Source: Novosphingobium sediminis (GTDB taxonomy: Bacteria; Pseudomonadota; Alphaproteobacteria; Sphingomonadales; Sphingomonadaceae). From it: 64,000 nt of DNA. The notes under the pieces are model-generated. The model saw only the letters and a program-made list of their open reading frames with translations. It did no database searches and had not been told where the DNA came from. Position numbers and translations under genes: made by a program. Positions 19,071 through 29,009 of this stretch are shown here, one piece after another. The DNA lies in the NCBI RefSeq assembly GCF_007991615.1, contig NZ_BJYR01000007.1, forward strand, positions 62,001-126,000, read 5' to 3'. Each line of letters begins with the position of its first letter. Within the stretch, counting starts at the first letter, position 1.

Positions 19071-20086
19071 GCCGCCAGCGCCAGCAACCTGTCGCGAACC
19101 GCAGTACGTTCGGCCTGCCGCGCGAGATCGATCGGAGCGCTGAAATCGCCGGTCGCCGCCAGCGCACGCTCCAGCCGCGCTGCGGTTTCCGCCGACATCG
19201 GGGCGAGCGCCTTGGCGATCCCCACCATGTCGTCCATCTTCGCCCAGCAATTGAGCGCAATGTCGCAACCCGCCGCCTGCGCGCGCGCCGCCCGGTCAGG
19301 CACCGCGCCGCCAAGCGCCTGCATGTCGAGATCGTCGGTCAGCAGCAGGCCATCGAAGCCGATGCGGGTGCGGATCACGTCGCGGATCACCGTGGCGGAA
19401 AGCGTTGCCGGGTTCTCCTCGTCCCACGCCATGTAGCGCACATGGCCGGTCATCGCGATCAGGCTATCCTTGAGCGAGCGGAACGGCGCGATGTCGGTTT
19501 CGAGGTCCGCATCGCTCTCGGTAACGGTGGGCAGTTCCTTGTGGCTGTCCACCCCGGCGCGGCCGTGGCCCGGCATGTGCTTCACCACGCCCACAACCTC
19601 GGCGCGGGCCAGCCCCTCCAGCATGGCGCGGCCCAGCGCCGCCACGCGCAGCGGTTCGTGCCCCAGCGCGCGGTCGCCGATCACATCGTGCGCGCCTTCC
19701 TGCCGCACATCGAGCAGCGGCAGGCAATCGACGCTGATGCCGGCCTCTGCGAGATCGAGCCCGAGCGCTTCGGCATGCGCGCGCGCCGCTTCGATCGCGC
19801 TGATCGGCGCAACGTCATAGAGCTTGTCGAACGCAGCGCCGGGCGGATAGGCCGCCCAGACCGGCGGTTTCATGCGCGCGACGCGGCCGCCTTCCTGATC
19901 GATACAGATAAACGTCCGTTCGCGGCCATGCAGCGCGCGCAACTCATCGGTCAGCGCGCGAAGCTGCTGGCGGCTTTCCACGTTGCGGCCGAACAGGATG
20001 TAGCCCGCCGGATCGGCATCGCGGAAGAATGCGCGCTCGTCATCGCTGAGAGTGAGGCCCGAAAGCCCGAAGATTGCCGGGAGCAT
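19067..20086 (-). CDS. nagZ: Beta-N-acetylhexosaminidase NagZ
   Basis: Glycoside hydrolase family 3 enzyme (339 residues) that removes GlcNAc from anhydro-muropeptides during cell-wall recycling in the cytoplasm. Motifs present are ICIDQEGGRVARMKPP, the family signature VVKHMPGHGRAGVDSHKELP with the catalytic Asp/His dyad of the flexible loop, and LLLTDDLDMQAL. The frame also has a TTG at 20104, but ATG 20086 gives the usual short N-terminus (LPAIFGLSGLTLSDDE). It follows the SPOR-protein gene by 82 bases and overlaps scpA by four. Confidence 0.95.
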   Translation of the reverse strand: MLPAIFGLSGLTLSDDERAFFRDADPAGYILFGRNVESRQQLRALTDELRALHGRERTFICIDQEGGRVARMKPPVWAAYPPGAAFDKLYDVAPISAIEAARAHAEALGLDLAEAGISVDCLPLLDVRQEGAHDVIGDRALGHEPLRVAALGRAMLEGLARAEVVGVVKHMPGHGRAGVDSHKELPTVTESDADLETDIAPFRSLKDSLIAMTGHVRYMAWDEENPATLSATVIRDVIRTRIGFDGLLLTDDLDMQALGGAVPDRAARAQAAGCDIALNCWAKMDDMVGIAKALAPMSAETAARLERALAATGDFSAPIDLARQAERTAVRDRLLALAA

Positions 20087-20168
20087 GGCCAAGGGTTTGC
20101 GCAATCGGCGTTCGCGCGCAAGCTTTGGCGCTGTGGATCGTGGGGGAAAAGCGCTTTGACAGCCTGCC

Positions 20169-20951
20169 TCAGCGCTTCACCTGACACTTCAGCCCGCCGG
20201 CCTGCAACTTGGCGCAGAGCGCATTCGCCGCGGCGAAATCACCCGCTACGGCTTGCAGGCGGAACACCGTCGCCATGTCGGCCTTGCCCTCCACCACACG
20301 GTGCGAAAGGCCCGAAAGCGCTTCGTGCGCGGTGACCAGCTTCGACCACGCCGTTTCGGCGGATGCCGCGGTCGAGAACGCACCGACCTGCACACCCACG
20401 CCCGAAGCCGGCCCAGCCGGTGCCGCTGCCGAGGCGGTGGGCTTGGGCGCGGCGGGAGCCGGTGCCGGCGCCGCGCTGCCTGCAAGGTTGGCGACAGGCT
20501 TCTCGCCCTCGCTCACCTTGAAGCTGGCATCACCGGTGCCTTGGAACGTCTTGCCGCCCGGATCCTTGGGCGCGATCTTGTAGGGTTCCTTGTTCGCCTC
20601 GATCAGGCTGCCATCGGCAGCAGCCGTCGCGGCATTGCGGTGCGAAATCCAGAAGATCCCGCCGACCAGCGCCGCGAGCAGCAGGAAGGCGACGACGGCA
20701 AAACCGATCAGCCGGCTGTTGCTCTCCGCCGGTTCATCAAAATCGACATCATCGGCGCTTTCGAGCCAGGGAAGGCGTTCCTCGTCGCCCAGCGCGAGCC
20801 GATCGTCCTGCGCGCCTTCAAACACGCTGCCGGCAGCGCCATGCGCCTCGTCGGCCGCATGCTCGGCCGCTTCGCCCCAACCCGCCGGATTGATCGGCAG
20901 GCTGCCGTTTTCTTCCCCTTCGCCGGTCCCCTCGGCTCCGCTGATAACCAT
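20169..20951 (-). CDS. SPOR domain-containing protein
   Basis: Bitopic inner-membrane protein of 260 residues. A long acidic cytoplasmic part is followed by one transmembrane helix (about 81-102), then a Pro/Ala-rich periplasmic linker and a C-terminal SPOR domain (about 182-258) that would bind denuded septal peptidoglycan. The domain is recognisable from GVQVGAFSTAASAETAWSKL and the matching final strand GLKCQVKR. SPOR proteins take part in division or cell-wall remodelling, which fits the adjacent nagZ. It starts four bases after the argS stop. Confidence 0.9.
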   Translation of the reverse strand: MVISGAEGTGEGEENGSLPINPAGWGEAAEHAADEAHGAAGSVFEGAQDDRLALGDEERLPWLESADDVDFDEPAESNSRLIGFAVVAFLLLAALVGGIFWISHRNAATAAADGSLIEANKEPYKIAPKDPGGKTFQGTGDASFKVSEGEKPVANLAGSAAPAPAPAAPKPTASAAAPAGPASGVGVQVGAFSTAASAETAWSKLVTAHEALSGLSHRVVEGKADMATVFRLQAVAGDFAAANALCAKLQAGGLKCQVKR

Positions 20952-20955
20952 CGCG

Positions 20956-22716
20956 TCAAAGCTCCTCGGCGGCCACTACACCCAACAAGGCCAGTCCGTT
21001 CTTTACCACTTGCCCGATTTGGAGGCCGAGGAAAAGGCGCGCCGATGTGAGCGCTCCATCCTGTGCCACAATGAAGCGCTTGTCTGGCCGGTCGTTCCCT
21101 ACGTTCCAGTACGCATGGAAGCCCGCCGCGAGGTCATAAAGGAAGAACGCCACGCGGTGCGGTTCACGCGCCGCCGCAGCACTTTCGACCACGCGCGGGA
21201 ACTGCGCGGCGAGCTTGATGAGGCCAAGCTCCTCCTCGCCGAGCAGTGCAACATGCTCGGCCGAAGGCGCGAAACCTTCAGCCGCCGCCTTGCGCAGCGT
21301 CGAGTGGATGCGGGCATGCGCATACTGCACGTAGAACACCGGATTGTCCTTCGAGGCTTCGACCACCTTGTCGAAATCGAAGTCCATCTGCGCATCGGGC
21401 TTGCGGGTGAGCATGGTGAAGCGCACCACATCCTTGCCGACCATCTCGACAACATCGGCAAGCGTGACGAAATTGCCCGAGCGCTTCGACATCTTGAAGG
21501 GCTGGCCACCCTTCAACAGCTGGACCATCTGGACGAGCTTGACTTCGAAGGGCTTGGGCGTCCCGCTCTCCGCGCTGGTCAGCGCAGCAACCGCAGCCCT
21601 GATCCGCTTGACCGTGCCGGCATGGTCCGCGCCCCAGATATCGACGAGCGCATCCGCCGCCTGTGCCTTCTGGAAGTGGTAGGCGAGGTCCGCGCCGAAA
21701 TAGGTCCACGCACCGTTTGACTTCTTGATCGGGCGATCCTGATCGTCGCCAAACTTCGTCGAGCGGAACAGCGGCAGCGCTACCGGTTCCCAGTCCTCGG
21801 GCGTCTTGCCCTTGGGCGCTTCGAGCTCGCCGTCATAGACCAGATCATGCGCGCGCAGCCACGCCTCGGCGGCATCGACCTTGCCCGAGGCCTGCAGTTC
21901 GGCTTCGGACGAGAACAGGTCGTGATGAATGCCCAAGGTCGCGAGATCTTCGCGGATCATGTCCATCATCGCCGCCACCGCGCGGGTGCGGAACAGGATC
22001 AGCCACTCGCCCTCGGGCGCGGCGGCGTACTTGTCATCGAATTCGGCGGCGAGGGCCTGACCAACGGGCACGAGGTAATCGCCCGGATAGAGGCCTTCCG
22101 GAATGGTGATCGTCTCGCCGAGCGCTTCGCGATACCGCATGTGCACCGAGCGGGCGAGCACATCGACCTGCGCGCCGGCATCGTTGACGTAGTATTCGCG
22201 CGTCACCCGGTGCCCGGCAAACTCGAGCAGGCTGGCCAGCGCATCGCCGACGACCGCGCCGCGGCAGTGGCCCACGTGCATCGGCCCGGTCGGGTTGGCC
22301 GAAACATATTCGACGTTGACCATCGTGCCGCCGCCCACGGTGGAGCGGCCATAGTCTGCCGCCTTGTCCGCGATCAGATGCAATTCGCCCAGCCACGCGC
22401 TTGCCGCCAGCCGCAAGTTGATGAAGCCAGGACCGGCGATCTCGGCCGAAGCGACGCGCGGCTCCTTGCTCAGTTCCTCCACGAGCAGCGCCGCGAGCGC
22501 GCGCGGGTTGGTGCCTGCAGGCTTGGCCAGCACCATCGCAGCGTTGGTCGAGACATCGCCGTGGCTCGCCTCGCGCGGCGGTTCACACGTCACGCCGCTT
22601 CGCGCCAGACCCGCGGGCAGCGTGCCAGCGGCGACCAGAGCATCGAGCGCACGGTCGATCACGCCGGCAAAATCGGCGAACAGGGGAAGAGCGGAAGCGG
22701 TTGCGGTGTCAGTCAT
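20956..22716 (-). CDS. argS: Arginine--tRNA ligase
   Basis: Class I aminoacyl-tRNA synthetase charging tRNA-Arg, 586 residues. The HIGH-equivalent is HVGH in [15 protein letters not shown], the KMSKS-equivalent is KMSKR in [13 protein letters not shown], and the C-terminal DALR anticodon-binding domain includes [15 protein letters not shown]. Start ATG 22716 ([15 protein letters not shown]) is preferred; the TTG at 22752 in the same frame only adds 12 unlikely residues. It lies between the lipoprotein gene (36 bases upstream) and the SPOR-protein gene. Confidence 0.97.
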   Translation of the reverse strand: MTDTATASALPLFADFAGVIDRALDALVAAGTLPAGLARSGVTCEPPREASHGDVSTNAAMVLAKPAGTNPRALAALLVEELSKEPRVASAEIAGPGFINLRLAASAWLGELHLIADKAADYGRSTVGGGTMVNVEYVSANPTGPMHVGHCRGAVVGDALASLLEFAGHRVTREYYVNDAGAQVDVLARSVHMRYREALGETITIPEGLYPGDYLVPVGQALAAEFDDKYAAAPEGEWLILFRTRAVAAMMDMIREDLATLGIHHDLFSSEAELQASGKVDAAEAWLRAHDLVYDGELEAPKGKTPEDWEPVALPLFRSTKFGDDQDRPIKKSNGAWTYFGADLAYHFQKAQAADALVDIWGADHAGTVKRIRAAVAALTSAESGTPKPFEVKLVQMVQLLKGGQPFKMSKRSGNFVTLADVVEMVGKDVVRFTMLTRKPDAQMDFDFDKVVEASKDNPVFYVQYAHARIHSTLRKAAAEGFAPSAEHVALLGEEELGLIKLAAQFPRVVESAAAAREPHRVAFFLYDLAAGFHAYWNVGNDRPDKRFIVAQDGALTSARLFLGLQIGQVVKNGLALLGVVAAEEL

Positions 22717-22752
22717 GCGCGCGCCGTTAGCCCAAGCGCGCGCATTCGCCAA

Positions 22753-23451
22753 CTAACGCGTAGCGTTGTAGGCCAATTGCTGATCGCTGAGCTGGAAGCC
22801 CACCACCTGCTCGAAGCTCGCCTTGGCGAGCGCAGCGCGGACTTCGGGCAGCGCCAGCGGATCGGTTGCGGCATCGGCCTGCCCGGGCTTGCGCTTCCGG
22901 GTGAGCAGCTTGCGCACGTTGGCGGGGAGCGTCGCTTCGTTGCGATCAACGGTCGATCCGGCGCGGCCCACGGCCTGCGCGCGTTCCTGCCCGTCCGCGA
23001 AATCGAGCGTGATCGTGCCGAGACGCTTGGCGATCACGACATTGCCGCCGCGCATCACGGCAGAGAAATAGGGCAGCACTACCCGGCGCGCGCCGCGTGT
23101 ATCGGTGCGGCGGGCGAACACATCGAACGTTGCTTCGGTATTGAGCTCGGTCTGGCCCTTGCCGTCATCGCAGGTGCTGCGCAGGTTGGTGATCGAAGCT
23201 GTCACGTCGATCGCGGCCGCATCGGTGCGCCCCGGTGCGGAGAACAGCGTGATGTCGCCGGTCATTTCCGGAATCTCGACCAGCGGGCACGGGCTGCGCA
23301 GCGCCGTCACGCCGACGCTGTCGTCTACCACGAGTTCGCCGCCGCCGCCCTTGCAGGCGCCCAGCGTGCCCACCAGGGCCAACGCGGCCAGTGGGGCGAT
23401 ACGCCGGAAGGAAGCCCGGAAACTGACATGGCGGAGGGCAGGCGAGGTCAT
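22753..23451 (-). CDS. Putative lipoprotein of unknown function
   Basis: 232 residues with a clear lipoprotein signal: basic N-region, hydrophobic stretch, and lipobox LGAC with the modified Cys at C33. The mature part contains [17 protein letters not shown] and a beta-rich stretch; two Cys in the mature chain (SPCP and STCDDG) could pair. I recognise no named domain; similar proteins occur in sphingomonads. It is divergent from ispH and codirectional with argS 36 bases downstream, so it may head the argS-tatC run. Confidence 0.75.
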   Translation of the reverse strand: MTSPALRHVSFRASFRRIAPLAALALVGTLGACKGGGGELVVDDSVGVTALRSPCPLVEIPEMTGDITLFSAPGRTDAAAIDVTASITNLRSTCDDGKGQTELNTEATFDVFARRTDTRGARRVVLPYFSAVMRGGNVVIAKRLGTITLDFADGQERAQAVGRAGSTVDRNEATLPANVRKLLTRKRKPGQADAATDPLALPEVRAALAKASFEQVVGFQLSDQQLAYNATR

Positions 23452-23571
23452 TCAGGCATCCTTGGGCAACGTAGAGCGCATCCTCTAGCCACCGTGCCCC
23501 TTGCGCGCAATGCCGCATGCCCCTTCTTGGCGGGTTTGCGAGAGTGCGCCCTCCTGCTAAGGTCGCCCGCG

Positions 23572-24552
23572 ATGACCACCACCGTTTCCGCTTCGCCCGA
23601 TGCTCCCGCCGCAGGGCTTGCCCCGCTCAAGCTGCTGATTGCCGCCCCGCGTGGCTTCTGCGCCGGAGTCGACCGTGCAATCGAGATTGTCGAGCGCGCG
23701 CTCGACAGGTTCGGCCAGCCGGTCTTCGTGCGGCACGAGATCGTGCACAACCGCTATGTTGTGGACGGGCTCAAGGAAAAGGGCGCGATTTTCGTCGAAG
23801 AGCTGGACGAAGTGCCGGACGGCGCGCCGGTCGTGTTTTCTGCGCATGGCGTGCCCAAGACGATCCCTGCCACGGCAACCGAACGCGGACTCGATTGGCT
23901 TGATGCCACCTGCCCGCTCGTAAGCAAGGTCCACCGTCAGACCGAACGCCATGTCGAGGCCGGCCGGCACATCCTGTTCGTCGGCCACAAGGGCCACCCC
24001 GAAGTGATCGGCACGATGGGCCAGGTGCCCGATGGCGCGATCACACTGGTCGAGACGCTGGAGGATGTCACCGCGCTCGAATTCCCCGAGGGCACCCCGC
24101 TCGCGTTCCTCACCCAGACGACGCTTTCGGTCGACGACACGCGCGAGATCGTGACCGCGCTGCGGACGCGTTTTCCGGATATCAGCGGCCCGCGCGCCGA
24201 GGATATCTGCTACGCCACCTCCAACCGGCAGGCTGCGGTCAAGGCGATTGCCGAACGCTGCGATCTGCTGCTGGTGATCGGCGCGCCCAACAGTTCCAAT
24301 TCGCTGCGCCTCGTCGAAGTGGCCGAGCGCGAAGGGACGCCCGCCCGCCTGATCCAGCGCGGCAGCGAGATCGACCCCGCATGGCTTGCGAACGTGGAGA
24401 CGCTCGGGCTCACCGCCGGGGCTTCGGCGCCTGAAGTGCTGGTGCGCGAAGTGATCGAACGCTTGCGCGAATGGCGCGCGGTGGAGGAAGAGACCGTGAC
24501 CACCACGGTCGAGAAGATGGTGTTCAAACTGCCCCGCCAGCTGATGGACTGA
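23572..24552 (+). CDS. ispH: 4-hydroxy-3-methylbut-2-enyl diphosphate reductase (IspH/LytB)
   Basis: Last enzyme of the non-mevalonate isoprenoid pathway, reducing HMBPP to IPP and DMAPP with a [4Fe-4S] cluster. The three cluster cysteines are present: C30 ([12 protein letters not shown]), C114 ([11 protein letters not shown]) and C213 ([11 protein letters not shown]). [16 protein letters not shown] and [10 protein letters not shown] are also diagnostic. The 326-residue length is normal. The reading frame stays open far upstream, but ATG 23572 is the only start consistent with the family N-terminus. It begins a unit ispH-thrB-rnhA, with thrB 10 bases downstream. Confidence 0.97.
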   Translation: MTTTVSASPDAPAAGLAPLKLLIAAPRGFCAGVDRAIEIVERALDRFGQPVFVRHEIVHNRYVVDGLKEKGAIFVEELDEVPDGAPVVFSAHGVPKTIPATATERGLDWLDATCPLVSKVHRQTERHVEAGRHILFVGHKGHPEVIGTMGQVPDGAITLVETLEDVTALEFPEGTPLAFLTQTTLSVDDTREIVTALRTRFPDISGPRAEDICYATSNRQAAVKAIAERCDLLLVIGAPNSSNSLRLVEVAEREGTPARLIQRGSEIDPAWLANVETLGLTAGASAPEVLVREVIERLREWRAVEEETVTTTVEKMVFKLPRQLMD

Positions 24553-24562
24553 GCTTCCCGCT

Positions 24563-25558
24563 ATGGCAGTTTACACCCACCTCGGCGCGGAAGAGATGTC
24601 CGCGCTGATCGCCCGATTCGATGTCGGCACGCTGGTTTCCGCCAAGGGCATCGCCGAAGGCGTCTCCAACAGCAACTGGCTGCTCGAGACGACCGGAGCG
24701 GACGGGCCTGAAGGATCAGGGGGCGGCGCGCGCTTCATCCTCACGATGTACGAATTCCGCATAGAGCTTGCGGACTTGCCTTATTTCCTTTCGCTGCTCG
24801 ATCACCTCGCCGCGAAGGGCTGCCCGGTGCCGCGCACGATCCACGACCGCGAGGGCAAACTCTTCGTCAGCAATTACGGCCCGAACGGGGACAAGGCGCT
24901 GGCGTTGATCGAGTACCTTCCCGGCGTTTCGGTCAGCACGCCGACCGCCGGGCAGGCGCGCGCGGTGGGCGCCGAACTCGCGCGCCTGCACCTTGCTGCC
25001 GCTGATTTTCCTGCAAGCCGCGCCAATGGCATGGGCGTGGCCGAATGGCAGCGCCTTGCCGCAGCCTGCGGTGCGGAGGGGCTGGCTCGGATCAATCCCG
25101 AACTCGCCGGGATCGTCGCAAGCGAACTGCCGCGCCTCGCTGCCAACTGGCCTGCCGATCTGCCTTCCGGCGTCATCCACGCCGATCTGTTCCCGGACAA
25201 CGTGCTGATGCTGGGCGACACCGTCACCGGCCTCATCGACTTCTACTTCGCCTGCAACGACATCATCGCCTACGACCTTGCTGTCACCCACGTCGCGTGG
25301 TGCTTCGACAGGCATGATGCCTTCCAGCCGGACGTTTCCGCTGCACTGATAGAGGGCTACGAAAGCGTACGCGCTTTGAGCGCCAAGGAGCGCGCCGCCC
25401 TGCCGCTGCTGGGCCAGGGCGCGGCGATGCGCTTTGCGATGAGCCGCGCGTGGGACTGGCTCAATACGCCGGCCGACGCACTCGTCACGCCCAAGGACCC
25501 GATGGGCCCGGCGCGGCGGCTCGGCTTCTACAAATCGAACCCGGGCATTTTCGCATGA
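24563..25558 (+). CDS. thrB: Homoserine kinase (ThrB type II, APH fold)
   Basis: Phosphorylates L-homoserine for threonine synthesis. The 331-residue protein belongs to the aminoglycoside-phosphotransferase-fold homoserine kinases used by alphaproteobacteria instead of the GHMP-type enzyme. The N-terminal lobe carries [15 protein letters not shown]; the catalytic loop is [10 protein letters not shown] (H206, D208), followed by the metal-binding [10 protein letters not shown]. Its last four bases overlap the rnhA start (ATGA). The ispH-thrB-rnhA order is common in alphaproteobacteria. Confidence 0.94.
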   Translation: MAVYTHLGAEEMSALIARFDVGTLVSAKGIAEGVSNSNWLLETTGADGPEGSGGGARFILTMYEFRIELADLPYFLSLLDHLAAKGCPVPRTIHDREGKLFVSNYGPNGDKALALIEYLPGVSVSTPTAGQARAVGAELARLHLAAADFPASRANGMGVAEWQRLAAACGAEGLARINPELAGIVASELPRLAANWPADLPSGVIHADLFPDNVLMLGDTVTGLIDFYFACNDIIAYDLAVTHVAWCFDRHDAFQPDVSAALIEGYESVRALSAKERAALPLLGQGAAMRFAMSRAWDWLNTPADALVTPKDPMGPARRLGFYKSNPGIFA

Positions 25559-25986
25559 AGCACGTCCAGATCTTCACCGACGGCGCTTGCAAGGGCAATC
25601 CCGGCAAAGGCGGCTGGGGCGCGCTGCTGCGCATGGGCGAGGCCGAGAAGGAACTCTCCGGCAGCGAGCGCGAGACGACCAACAACCGCATGGAACTGAT
25701 GGGCGCGATCAAGGGGCTGGAGGCGCTGAAGGCCCCCTGCCAGGTCACGCTCCACACCGACAGCCGCTATGTGCTCGACGGAATCACCAAATGGGTGTTC
25801 GGCTGGCAGAAGAAGGGCTGGAAGACGGCCGACAACAAGCCGGTCAAGAACGAGGACCTGTGGCGCGCGCTGCTGGCGGCTGCGCGCCCGCACAAGATCG
25901 AATGGGTATGGGTGAAGGGCCACGACGGCCACCCCGAAAACGAGCGCGTGGACAAGCTCGCCAGCGACGCGGCCATCGCGGCCTGA
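25555..25986 (+). CDS. rnhA: Ribonuclease HI
   Basis: Removes RNA from RNA-DNA hybrids. The 143 residues show the complete RNase H active site: D9 ([12 protein letters not shown]), E47 (NRMELMGAI), D69 (HTDSRY) and D133 (NERVDKLA), plus H123 in the flexible loop GHDGHPENE. It starts within the thrB stop (ATGA overlap), which indicates coupling. Its end is convergent with the small YegP-like gene 12 bases away, with no obvious terminator between them. Confidence 0.97.
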   Translation: MKHVQIFTDGACKGNPGKGGWGALLRMGEAEKELSGSERETTNNRMELMGAIKGLEALKAPCQVTLHTDSRYVLDGITKWVFGWQKKGWKTADNKPVKNEDLWRALLAAARPHKIEWVWVKGHDGHPENERVDKLASDAAIAA

Positions 25987-25998
25987 TGGCGTGACGCC

Positions 25999-26184
25999 TC
26001 AGTCGTCGGTGGTGGTATCGACCACTTCTGCGCCGGGGCCGTTCTTCAGCACCGACTCGATCGCGTTCTTCGCGCTGGCCTTAGACTTGTAGCCTTCGGT
26101 CCAGAAAATCGTCTCGGCGTTGTGGCAGAAGTAGGCGACAAATTCGCCGGCCTTGTTCTTCCGGATCTCGAAACGGTGCGCCAT
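25999..26184 (-). CDS. YegP/DUF1508 family protein
   Basis: A 61-residue protein made of a single DUF1508 repeat: HRFEIRKNKAGEFVAYFCHNAETIFWTEGYKSKASAKNAIESVLKN shows the usual F-E-I-x-K...G...R/A-x-F...N-G/A-E pattern. Family members usually have one or two copies and no established function. A GGGAGGG ribosome binding site lies upstream of ATG 26184. It is a single-gene unit between rnhA (convergent) and the FAD oxidoreductase downstream on the same strand, 80 bases away. Confidence 0.85.
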   Translation of the reverse strand: MAHRFEIRKNKAGEFVAYFCHNAETIFWTEGYKSKASAKNAIESVLKNGPGAEVVDTTTDD

Positions 26185-26264
26185 TGCGTTAACCCTCCCT
26201 AGTAAACCTACCTATACCGTCTTTACCACGCGGCTACCGTCTTGGGAGTCCGTAATCTGCGCCT

Positions 26265-27380
26265 TCAGCGGCTGAAACGGGCGGGCGAATAGGTCTCGGC
26301 GTCAATCGCCTGTGTCATCCCATCGCGCGGCAGGCCCAGCAGCAACTGCGCACCAAGGCGGGCAGCAGCGGGCGCGGTCTGAATGCCGAAACCGCCCTGC
26401 CCGGCAAACCAGAACAGGCCCTCGCGCACAGGGTCGAAGCCGTAGACCGGCAGCCGGTCGGGCGAAAAGCTCCTGAGGCCAGCCCAGCGCCGCTCCAGCG
26501 CGCGGATCTTCCAGTCGACCGCCTGCTCCATCCGGTCGATCGCCATCGCGATATCGAGCTCCTCGGGCGCCGCATCGCGCGGCACGTCGGGCGTCTCGTC
26601 GTGCGGAGAGAGCCACAGCCGGTCACCTTGCGGGCGGAAGTAGAAGTCCTCGTCGAAGCTCAACGTCAGCGGCAGCGCGGCAGGCGGGACGGGATCGACC
26701 CTGAGCTGCACCATCGAGCGGCGCATCGGCTGGATGCCAAGCGGCGCAGCGCCGGCGAGTTCGGCCACCGGATCGGCCCATGCGCCCGCGGCGTCGACGA
26801 GCAAGGCGGCGCGCGCACTGCCCGGCCCGGCGGCGCCGTTCCACGCCAATGTCCATTCGCCGCCGCTGCGCTCCGCCGCGTCCAGCCTTGCGCGAACCCG
26901 CAGAACACTGCCGATCTTGCGGGCAGCGGCCAGATAATGCTGGTGCATCGCGGCGACGTCGATGTCGGCGCATTCCGGCTCCCACGCGCCGATGATCCAT
27001 TCCGGGCGCAGTCCGGGTACGATGTCTTCCAGCCGCTGCCGCCCGATCAATTCGATCCGTGCACCGGCAGCGAGGAATTCCGCGACGAAAGCCTCAGCCT
27101 TTTCGCGGTGATCCTCGCGCCCGATATGCAGGCCGCCGCGCGGGCTGAGGAAGCCGTGATCGCCCAGCCAGTCGCCCGAAGCCGCGGTCAGCGGATAGAT
27201 CTTCGGTCCGCCGATCGTCTCATGCCAGAACGCGGCGGAGCGGCCAGTGGTGTGGTAGCCGGGCGTGTCCTCGGCCTCGATCAACAGCACGCGGGCGTAG
27301 GGCGCGCATTCGGCGGCGAGGCTGGAGCCTGCCATCCCGGCGCCAACGATGGCGATGTCGAAGTGTTCGATTGCGGTCAT
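26265..27380 (-). CDS. FAD-dependent oxidoreductase (DAO family, DauA-like)
   Basis: 371-residue flavoprotein of the D-amino-acid oxidase family. The N-terminal dinucleotide fold carries GAGMAG at residues 13-18, followed by TTGRSAAFW near 44-52, a segment resembling D-arginine dehydrogenases. The second FAD-contact region near the C-terminus reads FAGQGGFGIQTAPAAARLGA. The likely reaction is oxidation of an amino or imino acid, but the substrate is not known. It begins 5 bases after the upstream hydrolase stop, so the two are probably cotranscribed. Confidence 0.88.
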   Translation of the reverse strand: MTAIEHFDIAIVGAGMAGSSLAAECAPYARVLLIEAEDTPGYHTTGRSAAFWHETIGGPKIYPLTAASGDWLGDHGFLSPRGGLHIGREDHREKAEAFVAEFLAAGARIELIGRQRLEDIVPGLRPEWIIGAWEPECADIDVAAMHQHYLAAARKIGSVLRVRARLDAAERSGGEWTLAWNGAAGPGSARAALLVDAAGAWADPVAELAGAAPLGIQPMRRSMVQLRVDPVPPAALPLTLSFDEDFYFRPQGDRLWLSPHDETPDVPRDAAPEELDIAMAIDRMEQAVDWKIRALERRWAGLRSFSPDRLPVYGFDPVREGLFWFAGQGGFGIQTAPAAARLGAQLLLGLPRDGMTQAIDAETYSPARFSR

Positions 27381-27385
27381 GGATC

Positions 27386-28357
27386 TCAGGCTGCCTTTGC
27401 CGGAACCGCGCGGTCCAGGAAACTGGTGATCGCGGACATGACCTGCCGCCGCACCGGATCAGCCTCGCGCAGCAGTTCGTGGCGCGCTTCCGCCCCCCAC
27501 GCGACCAGCTCGCCGCGCGGCAGGCGCTCGGCGGCCTTCTCGATCGCCGGCCAGGATACCAGCGCATCCTTCTTGGCCGCCAGCACCAGCACCGGCGCCA
27601 TCACCGCTTCGAGCACGCCCGGCGCGCGTAGGGTTTCAATCGAGGCCGCTGCGCGCTCGACCCAGTGCCAACTGGCCGGGCCGATCTCCAGTTCGGGACG
27701 CTCGGCGCGCCACCACAGCTCGTCCGAATAGCGGTCGGCGTCGTGCGTCAGCAGCGAGATGCGATCGTGGCCCGGTGCGCCGGGCTTCTCGCTCACCTTC
27801 CACGCCATGCGCTCGGGGTCACCGATCCGGCACATGATTCTTCCATAGATATGCTGAACAAACGGGGGAATCGGCGTAACGAATCCAAGCATCGGCGCGC
27901 TCAGTACAACGGCATCGGGGCTTGCCGCACCCTCCGCGACAGCGCGCAGGACGAGGTGCCCGCCCATCGAATGCCCCGCCAGAACATGCGGCCCCGGGGT
28001 GGTGCGGACCCAATCGGACCACAGTGCGCCAAGATCGGCAACCCAGATCGAAAAGTCTTCGATATGGCCCACCAGCGGGTTTGCCGTCATGCGCCCGGAG
28101 GCACCCTGCCCGCGCCAGTCTGCCGCGCTTACGTGCCAGCCAGCCGCAGCCCATTCTGCCAATGTTTCCAGATACTTCTCATAGAAATCGGCACGCCCCG
28201 GCATGAACAGGATCGACCCGCGCGTGGGGGTGCCCGCAGGCGGATCGAGGCTGATGCGGCGAAGCGGATGGCCATCGGGCAAGGCCCATCGCCATTCCCG
28301 CGCGGCTGCGGGTATCGCCCGCCTTACATTGCAAGCACCGTCCAGCACTGCACTCAC
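27386..28357 (-). CDS. Alpha/beta hydrolase, monoacylglycerol lipase / lysophospholipase type
   Basis: Serine hydrolase of 323 residues in the Hydrolase_4 group. The nucleophile elbow is GHSMGG with S130; the opening region includes ILFMPGRADFYEKYLETL and ADWRGQGASG, the usual oxyanion-side motifs. The acid is probably in KKDALVS and the histidine is in EARHELLRE. GTG 28357 is chosen over TTG 28396 because GGGAG sits 8 bases before it. No signal peptide is evident. It is paired with the downstream FAD oxidoreductase and divergent from the Tad pilus genes. Confidence 0.87.
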   Translation of the reverse strand: MSAVLDGACNVRRAIPAAAREWRWALPDGHPLRRISLDPPAGTPTRGSILFMPGRADFYEKYLETLAEWAAAGWHVSAADWRGQGASGRMTANPLVGHIEDFSIWVADLGALWSDWVRTTPGPHVLAGHSMGGHLVLRAVAEGAASPDAVVLSAPMLGFVTPIPPFVQHIYGRIMCRIGDPERMAWKVSEKPGAPGHDRISLLTHDADRYSDELWWRAERPELEIGPASWHWVERAAASIETLRAPGVLEAVMAPVLVLAAKKDALVSWPAIEKAAERLPRGELVAWGAEARHELLREADPVRRQVMSAITSFLDRAVPAKAA

Positions 28358-28450
28358 GCAAGAACTCCCGTAACAAGACCGCAGCGGCGTCCGCAAGTGC
28401 GCGGATTTGCGGCGCCCGTTTGGTTACCGTTTGGTAAGTGATTGTCCCGT

Positions 28451-28951
28451 ATGAGACCCCTCATGCAGGGAACTCACATCGTTTACGGACTGGTCGGGGC
28501 CTTGGCAATCGCACTCACGATTGCCGCGATCACCGATGCCCGCCGCCGCCAGATCGACAACTGGCTGAACGCCGCCATCGCTGCGGGCGCACCGCTGTTC
28601 TGGTGGGCGTCAGGCCTTGCGCTGTGGCCGGGTGTCGCGCTGCAGCTCGGCCTTGCCGTGGTTACCTTCTTCGTCCTTGCCGGGCTCTTCGCGCTGAAAG
28701 CGATGGGCGGCGGCGACGTGAAGTTGCTCACCGCTCTGGCACTGTGGATGCCTGCGCTGCTGTTCCTCAAGCTGCTCGTCATCATGGCGCTCGCAGGGGG
28801 CGTGCTGACGATCACGATGGGCATGTGGCACATCGCCCGGCGCCAGAAGGACAAGCTCAAGATCCCCTACGGCATCGCCATCGCGACCGCCGGGCTCTGG
28901 ATCATCACGACGACTGATTGGACCGCGATTCACGCCCCTTTGGCGGGCTGA
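28451..28951 (+). CDS. cpaA: Prepilin peptidase CpaA/TadV (A24 family)
   Basis: Membrane aspartic protease that cleaves and may methylate Flp-type prepilins. The 166 residues hold about four to five transmembrane helices. The two catalytic aspartates are visible: D29 in IAAITDARRRQIDNWLN and D89 in the GxGD-type motif KAMGGGDVKLL. Start ATG 28451 is used; TTG 28442 and ATG 28463 are alternatives in the same frame. It opens the pilus locus, but no flp pilin gene lies next to it in this window, which is where it normally would be. Confidence 0.9.
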   Translation: MRPLMQGTHIVYGLVGALAIALTIAAITDARRRQIDNWLNAAIAAGAPLFWWASGLALWPGVALQLGLAVVTFFVLAGLFALKAMGGGDVKLLTALALWMPALLFLKLLVIMALAGGVLTITMGMWHIARRQKDKLKIPYGIAIATAGLWIITTTDWTAIHAPLAG

Positions 28952-28958
28952 CGCTATC

Positions 28959-28994
28959 TTAACCATTTTGCCCGAATGATGCGGGCGGATTAAC
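28959..28994 (+). promoter_or_regulatory. Possible CtrA-type half-sites upstream of cpaB
   Basis: TTAACCAT occurs at 28959-28966 and TTAAC at 28990-28994, within the 58-base gap between cpaA and cpaB. TTAACCAT matches the CtrA half-site pattern described in Caulobacter and relatives, where pilus genes are CtrA targets. No full TTAA-N7-TTAA site is formed. This is a weak prediction. Confidence 0.25.
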
Positions 28995-29009
28995 GGCAGG
29001 ATTGTAGCC

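Noticed and set aside
21847..23571. Open frame extending 575 codons upstream of ispH in the same frame
   Set aside because: It is antisense to argS and the lipoprotein gene and has no protein-like features until ATG 23572.
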